From Flavobacterium psychrophilum (GTDB taxonomy: Bacteria; Bacteroidota; Bacteroidia; Flavobacteriales; Flavobacteriaceae): DNA of 23,771 nucleotides. Where the stretch lies: NCBI GenBank assembly GCA_022729635.1, contig DZAU01000035.1, positions 1 to 23,771 of the forward strand, given 5' to 3'. The position numbers were made by a program, and so were the translations under genes. The notes under the pieces are model-generated. The model worked only from the letters and a program-made list of their open reading frames with translations. It was not told the origin of the DNA and ran no database searches. Shown piece by piece: positions 7,780 to 12,808 of this stretch (the first letter of the stretch is position 1; each line of letters starts with the position of its first letter).

Positions 7780-8727
7780 ATGGAAAAATTACGAATCGTA
7801 TTTATGGGAACGCCAGAATTTGCCGTTGGCATTTTGGACACCATAATCAAGAACAATTATACTGTTGTGGGAGTTATCACTGCCGCAGACAAACCGGCTG
7901 GTCGTGGTCAAAAAATAAAATATTCGGCAGTCAAGGAATATGCTTTGGCCAATAATTTAACTTTATTACAGCCCACAAATTTGAAGGATGAAAACTTTTT
8001 GGAAGAACTGAAAGTTTTAAATGCTAATTTACAAATTGTTGTTGCTTTCAGGATGTTGCCCGAAGTGGTTTGGAAAATGCCAAAATTAGGAACATTTAAT
8101 CTTCACGCATCGCTGTTGCCAGATTATCGTGGAGCTGCTCCAATAAATTGGGCAATTATAAACGGAGACACAAAAACAGGAGTGACCACATTTTTTATTG
8201 ATGATAAAATAGATACCGGTGCGATGATTTTAAGTTCAGAAACTGAAATTGCTCCAGACGAAACGGCGGGACAATTGCACGATAGATTAATGCACTTGGG
8301 AAGTGAAACCGTTATAGACACATTGAAGTTAATCGAAAAAGGAAATGTAACCACAACAATCCAAAAAGAAAATCCAGAAATAAAAACGGCTTACAAGCTG
8401 AACAAGGAAAATTGCAAAATAGATTGGACAAAGTCGGTAGTTGAAATATACAATTTAATCAGAGGTTTAAATCCTTATCCCTCGGCCTGGTGTTTCATTT
8501 GTGACAAAAACGAGGAGTGGAATGTAAAGATTCACGAGGCAAAAATGATACTGGAAAATCATAATTATGATATTGGCAGCTTAATTTGCACCAAAAAAGA
8601 AATGAAAATAGCAGTCAAAAATGGATATATTCAGGTGTTAAGTTTGCAATTTCCGGGGAAAAAGAAAATGAGTATAGGAGAATTATTGAATGGAATCACT
8701 TTTTTTGAGAAGACAAAAGCACATTAA
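7780..8727 (+). CDS. fmt: Methionyl-tRNA formyltransferase
   Basis: Fmt formylates initiator Met-tRNA using 10-formyltetrahydrofolate in the cytoplasm, before translation initiation. The 315-residue length is usual. The N-terminal formyltransferase fold begins RIVFMGTPEFAV. The catalytic triad is visible as Asn107, His109 (FNLHASLLPDYRGAAPINW) and Asp145 (DDKIDTG), matching E. coli Asn106/His108/Asp144. The SLLP loop binds folate. The C-terminal OB-like domain begins near residue 205 (NCKIDWTK...LIRGLNPYPSAW). The gene sits 31 bp after recQ, with a degenerate interspersed repeat between them. Confidence 0.97.
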   Translation: MEKLRIVFMGTPEFAVGILDTIIKNNYTVVGVITAADKPAGRGQKIKYSAVKEYALANNLTLLQPTNLKDENFLEELKVLNANLQIVVAFRMLPEVVWKMPKLGTFNLHASLLPDYRGAAPINWAIINGDTKTGVTTFFIDDKIDTGAMILSSETEIAPDETAGQLHDRLMHLGSETVIDTLKLIEKGNVTTTIQKENPEIKTAYKLNKENCKIDWTKSVVEIYNLIRGLNPYPSAWCFICDKNEEWNVKIHEAKMILENHNYDIGSLICTKKEMKIAVKNGYIQVLSLQFPGKKKMSIGELLNGITFFEKTKAH

Positions 8728-8832
8728 CATCAATAAAATGGGCGTTTTTTGAAGATTTTACAGGAATTACTATCACTTTATGAACAAAAAAAACAAGTTA
8801 TCAACAAAACGGATTAAATTTACACAAAACGC

Positions 8833-8862
8833 TTGTAAGGGAAGTTATTCCTACTAATTTTG
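8833..8862 (+). promoter_or_regulatory. Consensus Bacteroidota promoter for the HU gene
   Basis: The -33 TTG is at 8833-8835 and the -7 TAATTTTG (TAnnTTTG) at 8855-8862, separated by exactly 19 nt, the canonical spacing. Transcription should start near 8868, leaving a leader of about 40 nt to the ATG at 8908. An in-frame upstream start codon at 8860 lies inside this promoter and is therefore not used. Confidence 0.8.
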
Positions 8863-8907
8863 TTATATCAACGAGTTTTTTTTAACCAACATTTAATAAC
8901 TAACATT

Positions 8908-9180
8908 ATGAACAAATCAGAATTAATTGACGCTATCGCTGCTGATGCAGGAATTACAAAAGCTGCTGCTAAACTAGCTTTAGAATCATTTTTAGGAAAC
9001 GTAGGAAGTACTTTGAAAAAAGGTGGAAGAGTATCATTAGTAGGTTTCGGATCTTGGTCAGTTTCTAAAAGAGCTGCAAGAGATGGTAGAAATCCTCAAA
9101 CAGGAAAAACTATTAAAATTGCTGCAAAAAATGTAGTGAAATTTAAAGCTGGTGCAGATTTAGATGGTGCTGTAAACTAA
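8908..9180 (+). CDS. hup: HU family DNA-binding protein
   Basis: This 90-residue histone-like nucleoid protein binds and bends DNA as a dimer. The N-terminal helices are MNKSELIDAIAADAGITKAAAKLALESFLG. The glycine-turn core GGRVSLVGFGSWSVSKRAARDGRNPQTGK carries the conserved arm with the RNPQTG tip that inserts into the minor groove. The C-terminal IKIAAKNVVKFKAGADL is complete. The start at 8908 gives the exact family length and N-terminus, and a longer frame opening at 8860 overlaps the promoter. It is monocistronic, with a consensus promoter and a strong terminator. Codon use is biased and A/T-ending, like an abundant protein gene. Confidence 0.96.
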   Translation: MNKSELIDAIAADAGITKAAAKLALESFLGNVGSTLKKGGRVSLVGFGSWSVSKRAARDGRNPQTGKTIKIAAKNVVKFKAGADLDGAVN

Positions 9181-9204
9181 TTTAAGTTTTATCAAGTATA
9201 ATAA

Positions 9205-9229
9205 AAACCTTCTTCTGGAAGGTTTTTTT
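9205..9229 (+). terminator. Intrinsic terminator after the HU gene
   Basis: An 8-bp perfect stem AAACCTTC / GAAGGTTT (9205-9212 and 9218-9225) with a 5-nt loop runs directly into a T7 tract. It lies 24 bp after the HU stop codon. Confidence 0.85.
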
Positions 9230-9244
9230 ATGTCGTTTATCGAT

Positions 9245-9252
9245 TATATTTG
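9245..9252 (+). promoter_or_regulatory. -7 element (TATATTTG) for the yqgE/algH gene
   Basis: This exact TAnnTTTG match lies 15 bp past the HU terminator and 45 bp before the ATG at 9298. No TTG was seen at the ideal -33 spacing. Confidence 0.5.
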
Positions 9253-9297
9253 GATTTTTACCCCCTTTTTTCTTAAATTTAATTAAAAATAGGAACC

Positions 9298-9858
9298 ATG
9301 ATTTCAGAAAAATTAAAAAAAGGACATCTGCTCATTGCCGAACCTTCAATAATTGGAGATTTATCTTTTAACAGATCTGTTATTTTGCTGGCAGATCATA
9401 CCAAAAACGGCTCTGTGGGTTTTATTATAAACAAACCCTTAAAATACACTATAAATGATTTAGTTCCTGAAATCAAGGCAACTTTTAAAATTTATAATGG
9501 TGGTCCAGTTGAACAGGACAATCTTTATTTTATTCATAATATTCCTGATTTGATTCCTAATAGTATAGAAATATCAAACGGAATTTATTGGGGAGGAGAA
9601 TATGAAACAACAAAGAGTCTTATCAATAAAGGTAAAATATCTAAAGATAATATCCGCTTTTTTTTAGGTTATACAGGGTGGGATGAAGACCAATTAGAAA
9701 CAGAAATGGAGGAAAATTCATGGATTCTCACAAAAAATAACTATGAAAATAAAATAATTGGAAAATCTGCCTCTCACTTTTGGAAAAAACAGATTATGGA
9801 ACTAGGCGGAGAATATCTGATTTGGTCAAACGCGCCTGAAAATCCTCTCCTGAATTAA
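9298..9858 (+). CDS. YqgE/AlgH family protein (DUF179)
   Basis: This 186-residue protein covers the whole YqgE/AlgH (DUF179) domain. It begins with KKGHLLIAEPSIIGDLSFNRSVILLADH, followed by GSVGFIINKPL, the glycine motif IYNGGPVEQDNLYFIH, and the C-terminal FFLGYTGWDEDQLETEMEENSWIL. All are signature segments of the family. The name AlgH comes from an alginate-regulation phenotype in Pseudomonas, and the biochemical role of the family is unresolved. The stop codon overlaps by 4 bp the stop of the convergent aminotransferase gene, leaving no room for a terminator between them, so the two 3' ends may form antisense overlaps. Confidence 0.95.
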   Translation: MISEKLKKGHLLIAEPSIIGDLSFNRSVILLADHTKNGSVGFIINKPLKYTINDLVPEIKATFKIYNGGPVEQDNLYFIHNIPDLIPNSIEISNGIYWGGEYETTKSLINKGKISKDNIRFFLGYTGWDEDQLETEMEENSWILTKNNYENKIIGKSASHFWKKQIMELGGEYLIWSNAPENPLLN

Positions 9859-10694
9859 TCCCCACTTATTATTTCGTTCAATTTTTGAATTAATACCATC
9901 GATAAATTTTTCGAAAACTCTTTTTTTCGATAGTTTGTAATAGGCTGAATGCCTTTAATCACATTTGTAATAAACAATTCATCGGCATTTTGAAGCTCGA
10001 AAGGAGAAATTACGGCTTCAATTATTTCTATATTTTCAATATTTCTGGTCAAAGCCAAAATTTGTTTACGCATAACCCCATTCAAACAGCCTTCTGAAAC
10101 GGGTGGTGTGATGAGTTTATTTCCTTTAAACATAAAAATATTTCCCTGCAATGCCTCGACAATATTCTTATGGTCATTGAGCAATAAACAATTATCCAAA
10201 TCATTTTCTTTTGCAAAAATACTCGCCGTAATATTGAGTAATTTATTTGTGGTTTTTATGGAAGATAACAACTGTTTTGTAACATAAAAATCGGTATATA
10301 AATCAACTTTATATTCATTTTGATCCATCGAATACTGCTTATTTTCTATAGCTTCCGCAGAAACCAAAAAGGTAACTGAATTGTTTTTTGGTAAATAATA
10401 TCCACCATCATTCCTATACACTGTAATTCGGGCACGAGCCGAATTTTCTAAATTTTTGGCTAAAGCCAAAGTGATAATTTGTTCCTCAAAATATTCCATA
10501 GTAAAGTTCATTGGAATTTCCATTCGAATAATTCGCATCGATGACATCAATCTAAAATAATGATCTTCTAGGAAAAGAATTTTAGAGTTTACTATTTTAA
10601 CGGTTTCAAAAACAGCATCACCATACAAAAAAGCACGATTTTGTGTCAATAAAACATTATCTTGAGGCAGGATAGTGCCATTAAAATTAATCAT
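9855..10694 (-). CDS. Aminotransferase class IV (PLP-dependent, BCAT/PabC-like)
   Basis: This 279-residue fold-type IV PLP enzyme belongs to the family of branched-chain aminotransferases, D-amino-acid transaminases and 4-amino-4-deoxychorismate lyase (PabC). Visible marks are INFNGTILPQDNVLLTQNRAFLYGDAVFETV at the N-terminus, the PLP-binding Lys147 in SSIKTTNKLLN (K-x-x-N motif), and the EALQGNIFMFKGNKLITPPVSEGCLNGVMR segment, where family members bind the PLP phosphate. The short length and GDAVFETVKI favour a PabC-like lyase (folate p-aminobenzoate branch), but substrate cannot be decided from sequence alone. Its promoter (10727-10734) is interleaved with the terminator of the upstream START-like gene. 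Confidence 0.9.
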   Translation of the reverse strand: MINFNGTILPQDNVLLTQNRAFLYGDAVFETVKIVNSKILFLEDHYFRLMSSMRIIRMEIPMNFTMEYFEEQIITLALAKNLENSARARITVYRNDGGYYLPKNNSVTFLVSAEAIENKQYSMDQNEYKVDLYTDFYVTKQLLSSIKTTNKLLNITASIFAKENDLDNCLLLNDHKNIVEALQGNIFMFKGNKLITPPVSEGCLNGVMRKQILALTRNIENIEIIEAVISPFELQNADELFITNVIKGIQPITNYRKKEFSKNLSMVLIQKLNEIISGD

Positions 10695-10702
10695 AATTAT
10701 AT

Positions 10703-10727
10703 AAAAAAAAGTCCCAAAAATCGGGAC
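10703..10727 (-). terminator. Intrinsic terminator of the START-like gene, on the minus strand
   Basis: The stem GTCCC/GGGAC (10711-10715 and 10723-10727) is followed on the minus strand by eight T residues (10710 to 10703). It is 27 bp beyond the stop of the START-like gene and ends 9 bp before the aminotransferase ATG, so it lies in the aminotransferase leader. Confidence 0.7.
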
Positions 10728-10734
10728 AAATATA
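10727..10734 (-). promoter_or_regulatory. -7 element (TATATTTG) for the aminotransferase gene
   Basis: This exact minus-strand TAnnTTTG match shares its last G with the outer base of the terminator stem at 10711-10727. Initiation around 10720 would place the start site inside the hairpin loop, so an RNA begun here lacks the 5' arm and cannot form the terminator. Confidence 0.55.
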
Positions 10735-10753
10735 AGTTATAAAAAGCGATATT

Positions 10754-11146
10754 TTATACGGAACCAATTACGTGTTTAAGATCAGAAACTTGGTTTTCCC
10801 ACAAAAGTGTCGCTTCTTCTAATTCGTTTTTTTCGGCAAAGTCCACAACCATTAAGGAAACATCTTTTGTGATTTCATCCACTAAAATATTAAATTCAAA
10901 AAAATATTCGGTATCTTTATTGTCTCCATCAACCCATTTGAATCTTACTTTTTCTCCGGATTTTTTAGAACAAAGGCGAGCTTTCTCTTCAGAATCATCC
11001 CAAATGAAAGTAAAAAATTCTCCGCGAGAATTGACATCATCAGCAAACCATTCTGACAAACCTGATGGAGTTGATATATATTGATATAGCAATTGAGGTG
11101 ACGAATTTATGGGAAACTCTATTTCGTAACGTATTTTTGAATTCAT
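10754..11146 (-). CDS. START-like / SRPBCC fold protein
   Basis: This 130-residue single-domain protein has the helix-grip pattern of SRPBCC/START-like proteins. It has a first strand KIRYEIEFPINSSPQLLYQYISTPSGLSEWFADDVN, then EFFTFIWDDSEEKARLCSKKSGEKVRFKW, a long strand EYFFEFNILVDEITKDVSLMVVDFAE, and a C-terminal helix EEATLLWENQVSDLKHVIG that would close the cavity. It corresponds to a START-like family common in Bacteroidota. The likely role is binding a hydrophobic ligand, but no ligand is known. It has no signal peptide. It is monocistronic, ended by the hairpin plus T8 at 10703-10727, and divergent from the tRNA-Met gene. Confidence 0.85.
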   Translation of the reverse strand: MNSKIRYEIEFPINSSPQLLYQYISTPSGLSEWFADDVNSRGEFFTFIWDDSEEKARLCSKKSGEKVRFKWVDGDNKDTEYFFEFNILVDEITKDVSLMVVDFAEKNELEEATLLWENQVSDLKHVIGSV

Positions 11147-11234
11147 AGCCTACAATTAATTTTTTGGAAAAGTATAGAATATAAACCCAAAAAAAAAGCC
11201 TTTTCAAAAATATTTTTTTTTCTTTAAGATATAC

Positions 11235-11264
11235 TTGTAACCTCTAATATAATTTTTATATTTG
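11235..11264 (+). promoter_or_regulatory. Consensus promoter of the tRNA-Met gene
   Basis: The TTG is at 11235-11237 and TATATTTG at 11257-11264, with exactly 19 nt between them. The predicted start near 11270 leaves about 32 nt of 5' leader before the mature tRNA. Confidence 0.8.
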
Positions 11265-11301
11265 CACCCGCATTGAAAGATGGTTTTACATCTGGAAATA
11301 T

Positions 11302-11375
11302 GGCGAGATAGCTCAGTCGGTTAGAGCGCAGGATTCATAACCCTGAGGTCCCGAGTTCAAATCTCGGTCTCGCTA
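11302..11375 (+). tRNA. tRNA-Met (anticodon CAU), probably elongator
   Basis: This is a complete 74-nt cloverleaf. The acceptor is GGCGAGA/TCTCGCT (first pair G-U), the D stem GCTC/GAGC with loop AGTCGGTTA, and the anticodon loop TTCATAA with CAU at 11336-11338. The T arm is CCGAG-TTCAAAT-CTCGG and the discriminator is A. The last anticodon-stem pair is A-C. No 3' CCA is encoded. The G-U first pair and lack of three consecutive G-C pairs in the anticodon stem argue against the initiator. A lysidine-modified tRNA-Ile2 also carries CAU and cannot be fully excluded. The gene has its own promoter and terminator. Confidence 0.92.
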
Positions 11376-11413
11376 CGAATCCCAATTACGCTTGTCGTGA
11401 TTGGGATTTTTTT
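11353..11413 (+). repeat. Direct repeat copy A: tRNA T-arm, acceptor 3' strand and terminator
   Basis: This segment, within and just after the tRNA-Met gene, reappears at 11696-11757 with one substitution (G to A in the T stem), one missing C in the terminator stem and a slightly different T-run length. Copies A and B flank the GIY-YIG remnant in the same orientation, 343 bp apart, like attachment sites of an integrated element. Confidence 0.93.
11378..11413 (+). terminator. Intrinsic terminator of the tRNA-Met gene
   Basis: A 9-bp stem AATCCCAAT/ATTGGGATT (11378-11386, 11400-11408), with an inner ACG/CGT pairing in the loop, is followed by a T-run. It starts 3 nt after the tRNA discriminator base. 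An almost identical hairpin with one bulge lies in repeat copy B at about 11719-11757. Confidence 0.85.
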
Positions 11414-11424
11414 ACTCAAAAGAC

Positions 11425-11696
11425 ATGGAATTTGCTGTTTATATCCTCTATTCTAAAGATTATGATAAAACCTATATGGGTTTTACTTCTTCGATTATTC
11501 AAAGATTTTATAACCATAACCTCTTTGCTACTAAAGGCTATACCCATAAATTTAGACCGTGGACTGTAGTTCATCTCGAATTTTATCAAAATAAAACTGA
11601 TGCTATGAATCGTAAATGTGGCTGAAATCTGGCGTAGGCAGAGATTTTATCAAAGAATTAAGAAAACAAAGATTCATATCCGCTGCGGCGGACTAG
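11425..11696 (+). pseudogene. GIY-YIG nuclease family gene, frameshifted
   Basis: The first frame (ATG 11425 to TGA 11623-11625) encodes MEFAVYILYSKDYDKTYMGF, with the GIY-YIG motif as VYI (5-7) and YMG (17-19). It continues with the conserved Arg27 of IIQRFYNHN, then GYTHKFRPWTVVHLEFYQNKTDAMNRK. In intact relatives Arg-Glu-Lys-Trp-Leu-Lys would follow. Here the reading moves by one base between 11614 and 11619, and the correct continuation WLKSGVGRDFIKELRKQRF is found in the next frame, running to TAG at 11694-11696. The protein would be about 90 residues, the usual size of UvrC-N-terminal-like single-domain GIY-YIG proteins. The second-frame reading ends exactly on the first bases of repeat copy B, and a single C-to-A change explains that TAG. 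A real frameshift is more likely than a sequencing error, but reads are needed. Confidence 0.85.
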
Positions 11697-11757
11697 AGTT
11701 CAAATCTCGATCTCGCTACGAATCCAATTACGCTTGTCGTGATTGGGATTTTTTTTT
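11696..11757 (+). repeat. Direct repeat copy B: detached tRNA 3' end plus terminator
   Basis: This copy of 11353-11413 has no 5' tRNA half. Its T stem would be T-A-GAG / CTCGA. The outer pair is T-A where copy A has C-G (a compensatory change), while the next pair is broken by an A that creates the TAG stop of the GIY-YIG frame. If that A was ancestrally C, the stem is perfect. This implies that copy B descends from a functional tRNA end with its own sequence. Confidence 0.9.
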
Positions 11758-11963
11758 GAATGCAATTCCTCACCATTTTTATGTCTATAGAAAAAACGAT
11801 TAAAATTATCTTATAGGACTGTCCGTCATTCGTACCTATGTATTTAATTTTGTTTTTTGAAAATAGCTTGGCATTAGAAACGGGCATTCCTATTATCTTA
11901 AAAGTTGCATTTATTAGTTGAATTCAAGTGATGATTGAAGGAACTTATTGTAGCTTCCAGATA

Positions 11964-12665
11964 TCATATCAAAATATCACTTTCCAAATCTGACTTTTCT
12001 ATCGTGAAATCAAATCCTAATTTAGAAACTAATTCGATAACGAGTTTTTTATACCAGTTTTCTGATTTGGGATGAATGAAGATTTTTTCAATAAGTTGAT
12101 TAATATCGACATTTATTTTTAGACCATCGTTTAGTTTGATGTTGCTTTGGGTCACATCCGAAATGATGCGAACCTCTCTTTCGTATTGAAAACTTTTTCT
12201 TTTGAACAAAAAAGGGAAAAACATATCATCAAACGGAATATGTTCCTTTTTGTAATCAATGTAGTTTACTTCGCCAATGTATTGTTCATGATTTTTTTCT
12301 GAATCTAAAGCGTTTTTCAACCGTTTTACCGTAGATTGAATCGCCAATCCTTCACTGTTTTGGGTGAAAATTTGCCACATAGCAAACGATTCGTATTCAT
12401 TGATGTGCCAACTACTTATAGCTACTTTTTCGCGATGGGATTTGTAAAAAAGTAAAAACTCAGGATTATTTTCGGCAATTTTTTTAATTTCTTCGTATGT
12501 TGGTTCGCTAAAAGTACCTTCGTATTGGTCTTCAAATTTGTCTGAACGAGACATAAATAGTTTTTGCGAAAGCAACAAATCGAGAAACTTTGACAAGTCT
12601 AAGTATTTCCAAACAATGGTATCTGGATCTTCCGGAAGCTTTATGTTTTTGTTGTTGAAGTACAT
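11964..12665 (-). CDS. DUF2971 domain protein
   Basis: This 233-residue soluble protein matches the DUF2971 pattern. It shows VWKYLDLSKFLDLLLSQKLFMSRSDKFEDQYEGTF near the N-terminus, the central VAISSWHINEYESFAMWQIFTQNSEGLAIQSTVKRL, the KKEHIPFDDMFFPFLFKRKSFQYEREVRII segment and a C-terminal domain with IEKIFIHPKSENWYKKLV. DUF2971 proteins are sporadically distributed accessory genes, sometimes in defence islands, and their biochemical role is not established. It lies alone on the minus strand between the tRNA-anchored repeats and a block of interspersed repeats, a context typical of acquired DNA. About 200 bp between copy B and this gene (11758-11963) contain nothing recognisable. Confidence 0.85.
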   Translation of the reverse strand: MYFNNKNIKLPEDPDTIVWKYLDLSKFLDLLLSQKLFMSRSDKFEDQYEGTFSEPTYEEIKKIAENNPEFLLFYKSHREKVAISSWHINEYESFAMWQIFTQNSEGLAIQSTVKRLKNALDSEKNHEQYIGEVNYIDYKKEHIPFDDMFFPFLFKRKSFQYEREVRIISDVTQSNIKLNDGLKINVDINQLIEKIFIHPKSENWYKKLVIELVSKLGFDFTIEKSDLESDILI

Positions 12666-12714
12666 TTAATCAATTAAAAATTGAGAATTAAAAATTAGAA
12701 ATCCGTTTTATCAG

Positions 12715-12730
12715 CCTGTCGGCAGACAGG
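12715..12730. repeat. GC-rich palindromic repeat (CCTGTC-GGCA-GACAGG)
   Basis: A 6-bp perfect stem with a 4-nt loop sits in an otherwise A/T-rich 143-bp gap between DUF2971 and the ABC exporter. It resembles the CCTGCCGGCAGG palindrome at 21365-21376 and the GGCGGACAGG stretch at 12779-12789, so these look like members of one dispersed palindrome family. Confidence 0.7.
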
Positions 12731-12762
12731 TCAGCGTTCGATATAAGAGTCAATATGATGAT

Positions 12763-12806
12763 GAGATTGCTTCCACCACGGCGGACAGGTCGTGCCTCGC
12801 AATGAC
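12763..12806. repeat. GTCATTGCGAGG-type interspersed repeat interrupted by a GC-rich insert
   Basis: On the minus strand the segment begins GTCATTGCGAGGCACGA and ends GAAGCAATCTC, the two halves of a widely dispersed short repeat. Between them is a stretch of about 16 nt beginning CCTGTCCGCCGTGG, similar to the GC-rich palindromes elsewhere in the window. One repeat appears to have inserted in another. It ends 2 bp short of the ABC exporter stop codon. Confidence 0.7.
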
Positions 12807-12808
12807 AA

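Noticed and set aside
8860..8907. Upstream start for HU
   Set aside because: It lies within the promoter and leader and would add 16 residues not found in HU proteins.
11690..11757. A second tRNA gene at repeat copy B
   Set aside because: Only the T-arm, acceptor 3' strand and terminator are present. No D arm, anticodon arm or 5' acceptor strand lies upstream, and the T stem has a mismatch.
11618..11803. Plus-strand open frame across the GIY-YIG 3' part and copy B
   Set aside because: It is a third frame translating the nuclease remnant and tRNA repeat. The family-like peptide is in a different frame.
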